Source: Cardinalis cardinalis (Eukaryota > Chordata > Aves > Passeriformes > Cardinalidae). Taken from it: a stretch of DNA of 64,000 nucleotides. Below are positions 36,808-51,064 of this stretch, piece by piece. The notes beneath the pieces were generated by a model that saw only the letters and a program-made list of their open reading frames with translations, was not told the origin of the DNA and did not search any database. The position numbers and the translations under genes are program-made. Position 1 is the first letter of the stretch. Each line of letters begins with the position of its first letter. Location of the stretch: the NCBI GenBank assembly GCA_014549065.1, contig JACDOX010000009.1, positions 11,165,188 to 11,229,187 on the forward strand, in the 5' to 3' direction.

Positions 36808-37020
36808 AGATCACAGAACCACAGAATATGCTGAGTTGGAAGGGANGCAGAAGGATCATTGAGTTGACCTCTTGCACATGCACACATCCCCAAGAGTCAC
36901 ACCTTGTGCCTGAGAAAATTGTCCAAATGCTTCTTGCACTCTATCAAGATCAAAGAGGAATGTATTGTTTGATACTTCTGATTAAGTTTTGGAGGAATAT
37001 GAGTGACCACCTCCTCAGGG
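36808..37020 (-). mobile_element. CR1 LINE, 3' end, degraded
   Basis: A minus-strand CR1 fragment starting ATCACAGAACCACAGAATAT, then GCTGAGTTGGAAGGGA, AGTCACACCTTGTGCCTGAG and GTGACCACCTCCTCAGGGA. It is more diverged than the copy at 18.3 kb and loses similarity soon after 37.0 kb. Confidence 0.85.
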
Positions 37021-38218
37021 ATAGGCAGATGCAGCAGTATAGACAACAAAATTATTGGCCAGGGAAAAATTAAAGTCCACAGTGAGAGGACACCTGAACT
37101 TAGGCTATTTGAGGGTTAGATGGCACTANGGAAGAGACAGTCTCTAGGTTTTACATGACTCAGTTCCATGTAAGAAATTCTCTATCTTTCATTGAATGTG
37201 GTGTATGATAATGGAGTAAGACTTCAATAGAGCTNAGGTACCAATAACTTCAACATGGAAGATCCTTGGGCTTCAGAAATATTGTGGATATAGAGCACCA
37301 TCATCTCACCATGGCTGAGCCATGCACAATCTCTTCATTCCTGCAGCTCACTAAGCCGCTTCAGCTCAGCATTGCTTTCTAAAACACACAATCTGGCACA
37401 AGACTGAACTCCTCATAAGGCACAGCACCAAGGCCATCTACTTAAAAATCCTTATTGTAAGAGGAAACATTACATTTTATTTATAGTTCAATGTTTATAG
37501 CACTCCCAAAGTACAGGACGCTTAAAGGAAANCCTTTCCTAATCTGTAAAATGTTGAATTTATACATTACATCTTTTAGCAAAGTGACAAGCTATAAAAA
37601 TTCTGCACATTCCTATCTCTTAATTTAAAGATGTATCAACATGANGTTCATCAGATGAGAGCAGAAGGCCAAACAGCTGCATTAATCCCCAGCTACCAAT
37701 AGAGATAAAATTCTGGGAAAGAGCAAACCAAGGGAATGAGTCCATGGACCTCTGCTCTCCAATGCTTTCTGAACAAGCCAGTGTGTCTCCTTTACTGGAA
37801 TTTTCATGTACACTCTTTTGGATTTTTGAGAGTATTTTCCTTAGCACACAATTCCAATCACATCCTGCCATTCAGTAAGTGTAAGTGTATGCATTCATAT
37901 CATGGCNAATTTATTGATTGGTTCCATGTTATTACAATACTATGAAAATTTCCAGTAGTCATCTGACCATTAACCAAGCTGTAAATTAGACAGATTGGAT
38001 TAGCCTTTTCCTCTAGAGAAGTAGAGGAATGATTCTTTGTTCAGCATAAGGACTTCATGCTGGCATGCTTCTTTAGGCATAAAGACAAGNATGTATTAAA
38101 ATCAACAATAGTACAGATGCTTGAACAAAGCATTATATATATCACTCATTTCTCCTGGAAGAATCCTGNGCTCTTTGGATTGTAGCCGTGCTGGTACTTG
38201 AATCTATTTGTTTCACAG

Positions 38219-38290
38219 AAGAAAGTGATGCAGGAACTGGAAGACAACATGATTAAAATAGCTATGCTTTCCCCATTGGAATTTCAAAAT
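38219..38290 (+). other. Candidate exon, 24 codons
   Basis: The acceptor TCTATTTGTTTCACAG precedes exactly 72 bases, ending AAAAT before GTGAGAGA, so the block is symmetric (phase 0 at both ends). The peptide starts KKVMQELEDNMIKIAM and ends SPLEFQN, a plausible helical segment. The same frame stays open for 105 codons beyond the donor, so the boundary is not enforced by a stop. No family is recognised. Confidence 0.18.
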
Positions 38291-39335
38291 GTGAGAGAGT
38301 GGAGAGAATACTTCCTCCATCCCTTGGGAAAATTAGTCCTATTATTGCCAGCACAAAACCCAACATCTTGTCTAGCATTAAATATTTCTCTGGGTCGAAA
38401 TTGCTTGAAGAAAATATTTCATTTTCCAAAGGCTTTCTATTTTGGGTTTTCAAGGGAGCCATTTACAGAGCAGGAGTGGCTTATTTTTTTGGTCACAGTG
38501 TTTAATTTTACTTAGGCTACCACCCCTTCCCAGTCTCATAAAAAGGTTTACATACAATAGATCACAGAGATCATAAACTAAAGACAAAGACCTACACAAT
38601 ACTGTTGAGATAATCCTTTGTGCTCTGCACATACCGGTGCTGTATAATATTTGAGGAAAAGCACAATAAACTATTTCAGACATCTGTTTTTAAGGTTGCA
38701 GAACACTACAATGTAAAAAGCAGATGCTGCAAAGCATTCACATTTCTACCAACTTTAAATGATCCTGGGTATTCAGGGGAGATCACCAAACTGAGTAAGT
38801 GCTCTCCCAACTGACAACAGTAGCACAATGTTAAATGAGATAGATTCTCATGCTGCCAGTATGTTGTACTGTCATGATTTCTTTGCTCCATGTGTGATGA
38901 AAAAGGTGGCAAGTGGAGTTTGACAATCATGCATTTGCCTTATCATATTTGCTATTAATTCTGTTATTAGGTACTATATGAGACTTCAAGTCCTGTTTCA
39001 AAAAGCACAACATCTGCTTAGTAGGATTTACACTGCTATCTCTCCTCATCAGAGAGTGTAAATTCTAAATAAAACTGCTTACTATAGATATAGTTTGGTG
39101 ATTTCTTCCAATATATTATATACTTTATCAAAAACCAATTCAGTGATCATGGCATAATGAAGCTGAGACAAAGCAGCTTTCAGGTAGCTGCTCAGCATTG
39201 CTCCTTCTGCTGTGTTTTCTTTTCCTTAAATGAAAGGAAACAAAGGTTCCTGTTTGTTCTCTAAACCTCCCGCCAACCACAAAGCATCCTCCCTTGCAAG
39301 CCAAAGGCACAACGGCCATCAGCAACATAGGTGGG

Positions 39336-39364
39336 CTTTGGTGAAAGCAAATGCTTCACCAAAG
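39336..39364. repeat. 10-bp inverted repeat (hairpin)
   Basis: CTTTGGTGAA and TTCACCAAAG are perfect reverse complements separated by nine bases. A stable small hairpin with no other context. Confidence 0.7.
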
Positions 39365-42300
39365 TACCTTGTTTCTTTCAGGCAAGTAAAACAAATGCAT
39401 AAGATCACCTGCACAACTTGTGACAGTCACGCAAATTCTTTATCATCTTGAGTAGGATGGCCCACTCAAGGCTTCTCAAAGTCCACATCTACAGATTCTG
39501 GAGAATGCATTGAGGTGAGGATAATTTGTTTATCTTTAATCCAAAGTGTAAATAATAATTTTCCTTTAATGAGGAGAACTGTAAGACCTTTCAGTCCCAA
39601 GACACTTGTGCACAGTCTAAAAATGCTCTTTCATCTACTACCACTTTCTACCACCTTTTCTGTACTCCAGAGTTTGTTCATTATGATAAAGACTGTTCCA
39701 AAGTACTCCAGGACTTAGTGAAGGCACTCCATNATCCACAAAGCAAAGATATTCTTCAGATCCTTTGTAGTACATGACTCAATAGTGGGCTTCATAGTGA
39801 GCTTCCAGCCAGAACTCTCCATAGTGATCTTGCTGCTCTTCAAATTCTAGCATGAAAACATTTGGGGGAGTTTTTGTTAGCTTTTTTGTTTGTTGGTGTT
39901 TTTCTTTTTTTCTAAAGGTTTCTACAGTATATTCTTCAAAGAAGTTCTGTCTTACGTTTACTTACTGCAAAATGAAGCAGTAATCTCCATACACCTAATC
40001 AGATGAAAAACATACTGGGGTTTTTTCTTTAAGTTGTCAAAAAGAACCTGTCACTGTCTGTTTGTTCTATAAATTGTCAGTCAATAGCTGTCAGCAAGCT
40101 AAATCTTGGGGAGCTAAGGCTCTGCCGTACAGATTGTGTTCTTGAAGCTGAGTATAATGGTAATTAACTACAGCCTAGGTAATAATGCCTAAAACCTTAG
40201 CTCAATTCCCTCTTACTCTGGAGCAGGTAAATGGGAAACTGACATCTGAATGAGCTCACCACATGGNAATACCCTGGGTAGTTTGGTAGCGACTAAGAAT
40301 GTGCTTAAAGAGCCTGTTCTCAGGGCTCATATTCTCAATATTTAAATTACTTGGGACTTTATAGAAGATTTCAGTAGGAATTTTCTCTGAGAACATTCTT
40401 AATTAATCCATGTAGTGATGACAGTGCACCACTATGGGGACAGGTCTGGCCTTGTTCACCACCCTTCTTCCAATGCACATACTCCTGGTCAATAATTGCT
40501 TGGAGGCAATACAAAAGTATTCTGAACAAACTTACCACTGGTAGGACTTGTTTTGATGAAAAAATTACAAAAAAATCCAGATGTCATGGTAACACAGGAC
40601 TAGCTCGAAAGGGATCCAATGCCTTTATGACCAATTATGGTCAAAGAAGCTTTTGTTTTGATAAAAGCAGGTTTGACGATAGCTGTCTCCAGAAGGAGGA
40701 TGTAATGTTTCCTATATGACATACCTTCTGTATTGTGTCTTGTTTTCCTGTGTTCTTTCTTTTCCAGGTTCTATTTGCCTCTCAAATATTTTCTTGGGTG
40801 ATATCCCATTTTTGTTTTATTGCTTTTTGTCCNTAGAATAGCCGACCATTTATACTATATGTTGGAAAAATGTTGCTTTTATGGATGTTCTGTCTCCGGT
40901 GCTAAGGAGAAGAAAAGTTAATTTACCAATCTGACAGGATTGAGATTAAATGTAAAGGAATCTCTTAAATACCCAATTTACAGGGAAAAAAAATCTATTA
41001 AATAAAAATGTACTAAATAAACCTGAGATATTTGGCATTAAGGTTTTTCTGGCTTGGCTTAAGTACATCTAGGGCTAATGATGCATGATTCATCATGAGT
41101 ATTCATACATGTGAGACAAGGATTAAGAATACATGTTTTCATTGTTCTACATCCTAGGTATTTTATATTCATACAGCTTATATCTATGCAGAGTTAGGAC
41201 AGGTGAGAGGGATACTCACCTACTTATTCTGGAGAAGGAAAGTCAAATACACCCAACTATTCCCAGTAGGCAGGTGAAGTTACCTCTCTGGCACCCAGAG
41301 GAGATGCTGCAGGTTAATAAGAGNGGTGTGAGAAAGAGCAAAGCCTCTGCCCAGCAGACAAAATGTGTCTAGCCATCAAAGCATCTCATCACAGTTATGC
41401 CTCTGCAGGGTGTATTCCAGGTACACAAACACTTCACAAGGCAATGGAAGAAAATCCACATGCTACAGGATGCCTTTCAAAGTTCANGTGTATCTTTTCC
41501 TTGTAAAGGGCTTGTTTTTCCTCTACATGACAAGCACCTCAAAACCTCTTACAACTGCACAAGTATCAGAGCAGATAAAAGCTTCATCTGAGCAGAGAAA
41601 AGAGTAGGGGTGCACAGTTCCATGGATTCAACCACACCATGAGACAATAGTCTCCACCATCCTGCCAGAGCTTATGGCTGGATCTTTAAAACACCTCTAC
41701 CCATGTTATTAGATGTCTGATTGCACTCAGTGCAGTGTGGTCTGTGCTGAGCATGAATCCTCATCTACACACAGCTGAAATTACAGATGCTGATGATTTG
41801 GAGGCAAATATGAATATCTCAGTAAAGAGAATAGTGCGTAAACCAGTGAAGATGAGTATATACCTCTGACAGTAATCATTCTGCATGAAGCTGGCTCACA
41901 TGCATGGCAATTGGTAGCAGTTAATTTCCATCTGAGAACATAAATTAGTCAAACAAAGCTGCAATAAGGCTTTTCAGAGCTCAGGCACCGTTTTTTACCA
42001 TGGCCTCAGGACCCTGCNCTCACTTTCTCACTGGCATGGCCAGACTTGCCCTACCATGCTTGCCCTTTGGAATGACTGGCAACTCCTTCCAGATATTCCC
42101 ACTACAGCTGTCACAGCCCAGAAACCTGGGCATATTTGTACTCATATGGCATCCTTTTTTATTGCTTTATTGAACACATCTATCTATCTAGAACATATTT
42201 GTAGGGAGCAAGTTTCATTTCTGAATAATTACATATATTAAAATAAACTAAGTGAACTCCAATGAATAATTCAAGCAACTGTAATATTTGAATGTATAAT

Positions 42301-43510
42301 CTGCTGTAGTGTTACATGATCTTATTTCCACTTGATTCCTGAGAGGAAGTGCCTTACAAGCAGTGCTACATAAAGTTGTCTCTAAACACAGACACCATCC
42401 ATCGTAAATGTTTAATGTCCAATCATGAATTACAGCACCTGTTTTAAGTGATCAGCTACTAAAGGATGTATAAAAAAACCAAGAGGACGGAAATAGGGNT
42501 TTCTTTCAAAGAAGATTACTTCCTGCTGTTGAATTTCTGCATCTCAATAAAGTACAAATTTCAGTCTTTGTTCTTGCAGTATCTACTGTATATATAGCTG
42601 AAAACTGAAACAAAGATCTTAGTAAGAATTTCAGTTACAGTACCAAGTATTTCAACCTCATTTTGCATGCTCTGTGATTCAAAGCGTTAACTATCTGTTT
42701 ACATGTGATATACTACAAAACATGGCCCACAAACCTTTGTTCTCTTTCTCAAAGTTTTTTTCATCAATCTTGTCTACTATTACAATTGCTTTTAGTGTTC
42801 CTGATAATTTGTAAAATGTCATATTTATTGCACACACCCATATGCACCTTCAAAAAATATACTCCATGGATCCCCTATGAAAAATTCTCTCTAATAGAAT
42901 AATACCTTAAGAGTTAGGTGACAGACAATGAATAATGAAGAGTCAGCAATAACTCGTAAAAGTCAGTGCCTTACTAAAAATAAATAAAATGCAGAGGGAA
43001 GTAAAAGTAATAGGATATAACAGATAAGGGGGAAGGGGGAAGTGGGGTAGTTTTGGAAATATTCACTTGAAGAAAAATGGGGAACAATTTATGGTGGATC
43101 TGTTTCTCAGGGAGTTTGGTCCAAGTCTCACCGGCAAAAGCAAAGAGGCAGACTTCAGAAATATGAAGTAAGTAGAAAGACATAAAAAAATGGAGTGAGG
43201 GGAAGGACTTCATGCCACTTTTTCCTTTTGGCCTTTATACTCTACACACATTTTCCTTACCCTTACTCATACACGTTCGTCTGGGGGAAATGTTGGGATT
43301 GGGAAGTGATCCATGAGAATGAAGCAGCTTGAAAAGCATTATATTAGTCTGTGGAATAAGTAATACTTCAACCAAGTGAAGTAATGGAAACCACTTCACC
43401 CAAGTCATTTAAAATTGGACTGAATAAGGCACTGGAGATTATGTTGAAGGGAACAATTCTGCATTGGCAGGAATATGGACAGGATGACTTAATAGATCCA
43501 GTGTCCATGT

Positions 43511-43605
43511 GCCAAATCCTGAGATCCGGATCCAGTTTTTATTATTCTATCTTTACTCAAGTTGAACTTCCATTCACGNTATTGGGAGCTCATTCTGACA
43601 CAAGG
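43511..43605. repeat. Old palindromic amniote repeat, second family
   Basis: CCAAATCCTGAGATCC, CTTTACTCAAGTTGAACTTC, CATTCAC and ATTGGGAGCTCATTCTG follow the order of a dispersed bird and turtle repeat whose consensus reads 'TCCTTACTCAGGCAAAACTC' around a 'TTGACTTCAATGGGAG' centre. The right arm is decayed. It is a different family from the copy at 35.4 kb but shares the hairpin plan. Confidence 0.55.
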
Positions 43606-46600
43606 AAAAAATAACCAAGAGCTTCAGGATTTATGTGTAAAACTGTGAATAAAATTTAACTTGCTGCATAATAATTGTGAAGTATGAGGGTAAAAATAAT
43701 GGATCTATGCAGAGCACTCCTTGAATTATTCCTGACAGTCTGAACAGAAAAATTACAGTTTATCTAGTTTAATCGGTTAAGACACACAGGAATCAGTGAA
43801 AACCCTACTGCTCACTTGAAATATGTCTCTGTGTGTGTGTTACGCTGCTCCTGAAACTGGTGAAAATATCTGTGAATACAATATTATAGTGAAAACTAAA
43901 GTTTAATTATGCTTTGCTATTTAAGCATGAGAACAGTATTAGAAGCTTACATTAAAAAACATATAATGCAAATATATGCAACAGCAATTTTTCCTTTTCT
44001 TCATTAAATATCGTTGTGGTATTTCAATGCAAATGGTTTAGGGCAAATGAAGTCTATTTTTCTTGGTCGAGAAGTGTGTGTAAAGGAATCAAGGGTCTTC
44101 AGAGATTCTGCTTAACTCTGGTTTGTTTTAGTTTTACAGAAAAATAGCACTAATTAAACCAAAATTAGTCTATAAATGCTATTAACGCGTTTAAAATGAG
44201 AGATTTGAGTGTTCTCTGGGGACAGAAACATGTATTATGTACAGAAGGGTTGGTTTAGATGCAGTTAAATAGTTCCAATTTTCACTTCATTCCAATTCAC
44301 ACCTGTTGCCTGCTTAGATTATTCCTGGCAGAGAAATGGTGAATGAGTTCTCCCTGGCACACCATAGAATGATCACAGACAGAAAAATCAAAGGCCATAT
44401 TGAGTGTATTGTGGGAGGAAAAAGATTCAGAAATGTAGCTGAAGCAGCAAATTCTACATTTTGTAACCTACAGAGATACATATTATTCATATTAAACATT
44501 CCAAATTGAGGAGAGGATTGGGAACTGTAGGACAGTGGAATTTCTTCCTTCCCAATAAAAAAATCATGTTAATAGCTGGTTGGGATCTTATTNAAATTTT
44601 TATACCTTACTGAAAATTTTCAAAGAAGCTTTCTAATATTCATGGTTTTAAGAATTCTTGTTTATGCCTATACTGAGCACTAGTCTGTATGAAGGTCTGA
44701 GATTTTTCTTATATCTTTCTGGACTAAGGTTATTGCCCAACACTATAAAGCTACAAAAAGTCATGTGTGTTCTCAGAATGTGTTCTCAGAAGAGAAATCT
44801 TATCTGACCATTTCTTTCTTTTCTTTTTTTTTTTTTTCTGATGATTTGCTTTGGGGGTCCTTCCCTAGATCTACATAGAAGCTGTAAGAAAACTGGCACA
44901 TTTGCTTTAAAAATACTATGAAATCAAAGTGAAACTCATCACTTAGCACATATAGATATGGGGGAAAGAGCTGTGGTGGACATGGGCTTGGGGAACCAGG
45001 AGGGAAGACGCACAGACATATTTTATACTGCTTGATTGCAAAGACCAAAGCAATGTATCAAGNCCCCTGCTAGGGTCTTCAAGCAGAACACCAAAAAAGT
45101 AATGCCTGACTATGGAGCTTATGGTCTATACAAAGACCAGAACTGCTGCACTCCTTCCCAGTTTCAACTATACCCTGTAGATGCACCTGATTTCTTGGAC
45201 CATCATTATTTTTAAACCAAATAAAATGTCTCTNCTTCCTTAGGGATGGAAGGCATTGCTTTCACAGTATGCTTCATCTGGAACTGTATTTAAGTAAACT
45301 CAAGAGAACTCTATATAGGCAACGCAAAATCATGTGTGATTTTTTTGTTGTTGTTTCAATAGACAAGGCTTGAGTAATGTTAGGGTTTATGGCTTTTATT
45401 TTATTTGGAGGGACTACTTTTTAACGGAAGCAAGAAGCAGTCTTTGGACACAGTAAGTCACAATATATAAATAGCTCTACTGAGAGCATAACAAAGACTC
45501 TTTTGTGCTCCTTTACCAGCACAGCCAATCACATATGCAACTTAGTAACATAAAAATACCTCATCCTTACTTATGACACCTATATCTTACCAAAAAATTA
45601 TTAAGATATCCATTTAGAACTTCTATCAAAAGCACATTATTTTTTGTGTATTTCTTATGAGAAGTTATACAGAAGCTGAAATTATTTTCTCTAAGAATTG
45701 TAGAGAAATACAAGAAATTTGCTGTTGTTTGATTACAAAGTAGAACATACAGTTAATTCATCTTAAATTGGGATGCATTTGTGGAAATATGCTTCTCCAT
45801 ATGGTTTCATATTTATTTCTGCAAGGTGAATACAGTGATGGCATTTTTTTCAAACCAGAATCCATGACTTTTTTATTAAATCAAAACCGGTGGAGTTTCT
45901 TCTTAGCAAGCATTTGGGACCTCATTTTAAGCCATTTTAAGGAGGTCTGAAGTTTATTGGATTTTAAATATATCCTTTTCTCCATCACGAGTCTTTNAAA
46001 GGATAGTTTAATCTGTCTAATTTACATTCAGGAATTTCATTTTACATGCCAGGCTCTGGGACTGTCAAATCCTTTGGCTTTTCATTCTTATCAAATATAA
46101 TAAAGCAATCATATATAACCAGTAGGATGTATTTTTTTGATTTTCATCCAAATATCATTTTCAAATCCAATTTGGGTCATGTAGGATGCCAATTTTGTGC
46201 AGTTGAGGAGTTAGATGGATTTTCCAAAGGGAGATTATCAGTAGTAAGTATAAACATATGTCAGTTCATTAACTCTTTAAATAAAATATCCAGCACATCA
46301 AAATTCATTCCCTCCTACACTTTCATATGGTACAATAGGTCCTACTTGAAACTCTGTATAGTCCTGATAGGAAAACTCCCCAAGTCAGTAGAAATAATTG
46401 GCTTTCCTAGTAGGGTTTGTATGTGGGCAAACTCTAATACATCCAAACATTTTACTGAGTAGGCTTGATCACATTTTGAGATTTGGGACAGATAAAGATC
46501 CCATAGAGCCTATTCCAGCCACTGCTTAGAATGGATTCCAGTAAAATATTCTCTAGCTTCTCCATAACTTAAAGAGTCATTATGTCTGACTTACATACAA

Positions 46601-49600
46601 GGACAGAAGGTAAATTTGCCTATTGTCAGTCAATCATTCCTCTTCCCCTACTCAATGCATTTTTATCTACCTGAGAAGCTTTGCCCCATTTGGTCAAAAN
46701 CAATAGAGATTCTACACAAAGTGTCAATTTGTATTTCTTAATCACGAGAATTTTTTTTCCCGCTCTTCTGTTTAGAGAATATTTCAGAAAATATTTTTTC
46801 TACCTGTACTTTGAAAATGTACTTTTTTCCAACTTTAGGAGCAACCAAATCTAAATCCATGCTAATCCCAAAACTCAAGTAAATTCTAATGGCTCTTTAG
46901 AAGTAGTACTATTGTTGCCAATTACTTTCCTCCTCTGCTTAGTGTTATGCAAATTGATACTAACCAATAAAAGGGGGTTTGATGGCAAATGAATTAGATG
47001 GTACCAAAAACCAGTAATATACCCAACTTCAATTACGTGCTAAGCATTTTATTCCTTGTACACATAGAATATTTNAAGATTAATAATGTATTCACATATT
47101 TCTTAGGCTTAGTGACAAAAATGAGTCTGTCTTTAGAGAAGATTTGTACTCTTCTGGCGTTAGATGAGGATTCTACCAAATCCAGGACATAATTCTCATT
47201 AACATAAGCCAGGTGGAACTTTACTGCTACCTAAACATAAGTAAAAGCTGTTATGTAGGATTTCTTATCTGTTTGGACATACAAAAAGAGGAAAATCCCT
47301 CCTTTTCTCAGTCTTCAAACAAAANGAAAAAGAAGGCATTGCTAGCTCTTCAAAAAACTGCAACATCATTAAATCAATCTCTGCTAATTTTTCAACCCCT
47401 CTTTTCTGCAGCCAGCCAGCCATATAGTACTCTTGAGCACAGTCCACCCCACGTCCTATACTGATAAAAAATATAATTTAGAAGCCAACACCACTTATTT
47501 TAAATGCAGGGATAGTGTAATCGGTCAAACAACAGTACTTCTCAGCACCTTTCCACAAGAATGGAGCACAATATTCAGTCTTAAATACATTCAGATTCAA
47601 ATATTCAAAATCTTTCAAGCAACCACATCTGGGAACTGAAAGGAAAGTGGGAATAATAACTCAGAGTGGTAAGCCTGTCTCACTAGCATGGCCCTAAGTC
47701 AGAGAGACCTCAGAGTAGCTTTTTCCCTAGGGCAAACCAGAAAAGGAAGCAGGATTCACATCATCTTCCTGCATTGATCTATAAGCNATTAATCTGCTCT
47801 ACCTTGAACAGTCAACACACTAACCTTTATGTCAGCTCATTTGTAGCAGCTAGTTGTTATGGTTCTCCACTAAAACCTTTGCTCACCTCCTATTGCTATT
47901 AAGCACCCAGGTGATGCCCACATGCTATTGTCTGGGCTTGCATAGATGTGGGGAAAACCTTGACAATTGTCTATCTCTANGTCTCTCCCAGTGTAAAGGT
48001 GGTTAGGACATCATAGTTTCAAAGTCCCTTCAGAGCCTGTGTGCCAATATTCATCAAAGATATCACAGTAAGTAAAAGTATGCTCTGGACTNGCATTGAG
48101 TGGTATGGAGTCATCAATAAACACACAGGGCTGGAAAGATAGCTCTTCCCAAATGTATAACCTGGGATTTTTATAATGCACCCCCTGGGTATAGTAGTGT
48201 TTGACAAGATTTACAGAACTGAATCCATCAGAAAAAGAGAACACACAGGTTTAACAGCAACAAGTCAGGAATCAGGTCAAAGAGACAGGGAGGCTTGATT
48301 GTGATTTCAAGGTAGGCCATGTCCAGTTCCTGATTGCATTTTCATCAGCTATAATTTAGAAAGTCTTTATCACCTCTACCAGACAAGAAAATAAATATTA
48401 AAAAATTCACTTCAGTATCTCATCATATCTACACTTCAACAATCAAGTAAATAAGATTCATTTTACATTCACACTTGAATTATTGTTATACAGCCAACAA
48501 AAACAAAATATGAAGCCCTACTGAAGAGCAGTTTTAATTTGATAGCGTTTCTGAAGTGTCTGGGGATATCTGCTGTCTATGAATCCTGCATAAATTCTGC
48601 CATTGTTTTCTACAGTATTGCAAAAGGAGAACTTCCAAGTGTTGTTCACANCAGGAAATGCCTTCAGCCTATTTCTACCCACAACTAATAATTCTTAAGT
48701 TAATATCTGGTGGGCCCCTCCAAGCATTTCAAAACTGTATGCTTTCTGCAGTGGTCTGGTAAGGACTGTATGACCTACAAAAATTGGTAGTGTGAGTTGT
48801 GACATNTCATAATGACATGTTCTCACATCAGTTTTGCTTACTGTATGGTGAAAGTTGTGATTAGAAAAGAAGTACCACACACCAATTAATAGAGATGTTT
48901 TTCTTTTTATGACTTCTTCCTCTTTCTTTGCAATTAAAAAAATCTTACTCTGATCACTGCTATCCTATTCCTCCTCCATTGTTTCATAGATCCCTCAGTC
49001 ATAAAGTGTTGATGGTGTTCATTGAGATTTAGAGTACAAGAATTCTCTATTTCATTTATCACTGCATTAAACTTGCTCCCTTTTCATAAGAAAGTTTCAT
49101 ACTACCTGCCATATTATTATAGATAAGTCTTAAAATATCCCTGTATTTACAAACTTTTTATATGCCATAATACTAAAAGAGTTGCATATGCAACATTGAA
49201 CCATAAGTCCAGTCATTGTGTTAACAATAAANAAGCTGCTAAGGAATATTTACAAAGAAATATGAAAAACCAATGCATAACTACCATGTTTATATGTTTA
49301 AGTGGATATATCAATCCAGACAAGACATAATGGACCATGTGCTGATCACCTCATTTTCNTCTTGTCCACCAAGTTTTTGCACCAATCAAGCAGTCTACTT
49401 CTATTGCTTATAAACAGAACTTGATGTTCTGCTTATGGATGACTGTGGCCATTTATGCTAGCTGAGGAACTGGCTCTAAATTTCTAGCCNCACTTCATAT
49501 AAGATTTAATAATACACATCCCACCAAATAAATCTATTTGATATTATGGAAAGTGTATTAGGAAGTTAAACTAGATAATTTTTAAAGAATTTGGGTTTAT

Positions 49601-50500
49601 TTTTTAAGGAAATGTGCATNCTGGAAGATACTTCTATTTACTAAAGTGCATTTTTTTCTATGAACGTTTTAAAGTTCAAAAGAATAGGAACTNAAAAACC
49701 ACAGAGTAAAAGATGAAGCATTAAATTCTCATTGTGGTGTACACCAGAGTCATTTGGATGATTAGGCAAAAAATGAATTTTCAAGCTACTGTCCTGTTCT
49801 TTACATTTTAGCATTAGCTTTGGGATAATGCATTTCAGAAGCAGACAGTACCCACTCAGTTAGAAAGAGATTACCTTAAGTCTTCTTTATGAAAAAACAA
49901 GGAGAAGCAGGAACCTTAAGCTCACAGCTATATCTGTTTTAACCGTGCTGACCCCATTTGTGTTTCACTGCATCGGTGCTAAGAGCTTTGCTCTGATTTG
50001 AAAGGTCAAGGATTGGAGGAGCTATTCCTTACAGACTGTGTTCTTATTTCTGGGTTTTTGGTCATAGCACTCTAAATGTTCACCAAATAGACCTGGGCTT
50101 ATATTTTTCAGATTCTATTCTTTAGAAAATAAAGAGTTGTCCTCTTTCGATACATAAGGCTAAAAAAATCAAGTCAAAGGACAAAAGTTACAATTCCTCA
50201 GTGTGTCTACTCTATCNTTATTTGTTCCATTTTTGAGTGACTGAGCATTTGATTCAGCTCAGGCAGCCACCACTCCCATTTCCTGAGCCTCAGCCAGGTC
50301 TCTCAGGCCCATTCACAATTCCAGCACTAACTTTCCATAATTATTTTATTTCCTTAATCTTCCCAATGGCTGGTTCAGCCCCAGGTGGGCCTCATTCCTC
50401 TCCAAGTTCAATAAGACAGTCTCTTACTCCCTCTGCTCTCCTGTCTCCTCCAATTTTGATTTTTGTTGGCAGCCTTACANTATCTCCTGTCCTCTCTCTT
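43606..50500. other. Unique non-coding sequence
   Basis: No gene or transposon is recognised. The longest plus-strand frame of the window (46046-46462, 138 codons) lies here; it has no recognisable domain, is rich in Ser, Ile, Phe and Lys as AT-rich DNA predicts, and shows no splice context. Isolated N calls are dense near 49.2-49.7 kb. Confidence 0.55.
44766..44791 (+). repeat. Perfect 13-bp tandem duplication
   Basis: TGTGTTCTCAGAA occurs twice in direct succession with no mismatch. Likely a recent replication slippage event. Confidence 0.85.
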
Positions 50501-50503
50501 ATG

Positions 50504-50535
50504 CACACACAAACACACATATGCACGCACACACA
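50504..50535. repeat. (CA)n-type microsatellite
   Basis: CACACACAAACACACATATG is followed by CACGCACACACA, an imperfect dinucleotide array. Confidence 0.8.
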
Positions 50536-50653
50536 ATAGATGGGAAATACCATTTGGAGAAAAACAATGGCAAGCTGCAATTTTCCACACCTCAAAAGGA
50601 ACCAAAAGCTGGAAAAAAAAAAGAACTATGACAGAGAAAAGAGGACAAAAAAA

Positions 50654-50683
50654 GGGTAAAAAAAAGGGGTAAAGGGGAGGGGG
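50654..50683 (+). other. G-quadruplex-like motif
   Basis: Guanine runs of 3, 4, 4 and 5 bases are separated by loops of 9, 4 and 1 bases. The first loop exceeds the strict limit of seven, so it is a relaxed match, within a purine-rich patch. Confidence 0.5.
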
Positions 50684-51064
50684 AGAAAAAGAGCTTGAAT
50701 ATATCAGTAGCAAAACAGTGAAAACAATGTTACTTACATATATAANGGTGAGGGGAAAAATAATGAGCTATAGTAGTGATGAGGAAAAGATAGGAGAAAA
50801 TATAAAAATAGAAAAAACTGAAGCCCCAAATAACCTAAAGCTCAATGTAGCTTTTCAATTTCTACCTCTCTGCCCAAAATTTCTATCTCTGGAAGTGTTG
50901 AAAAGGATGCAAAAACTCCAACCAGTTTCAATTTATTGTCTCAGTCTTAGCTTACCCCACAGTATTCCCAAAGCTAAAAATGTTAAATGCTTGAGCCCTC
51001 CCTCAGCTTTTTCCACATGTTAACCTGGAGTGCAGTACATGTCATTATGCAAGTGTAATGCTGC

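Larger units (their letters stand above)
37021..43510. other. Unique non-coding sequence
   Basis: No gene or transposon is recognised with confidence. It contains the exon-like block at 38.2 kb, a 10-bp-arm hairpin at 39.3 kb and a strong acceptor-like tract ending at 40768 that opens a short hydrophobic frame. The segment 42.3-42.6 kb looks like possible conserved non-coding DNA. Confidence 0.55.

Noticed and set aside
40769..40837. Hydrophobic frame after a strong acceptor at 40768
   Set aside because: About 22 codons ending in a stop, with no partner exon or family match.
46046..46462. 138-codon plus-strand frame as a gene
   Set aside because: No start context, splice sites or recognised motif; residue use follows AT-rich composition.
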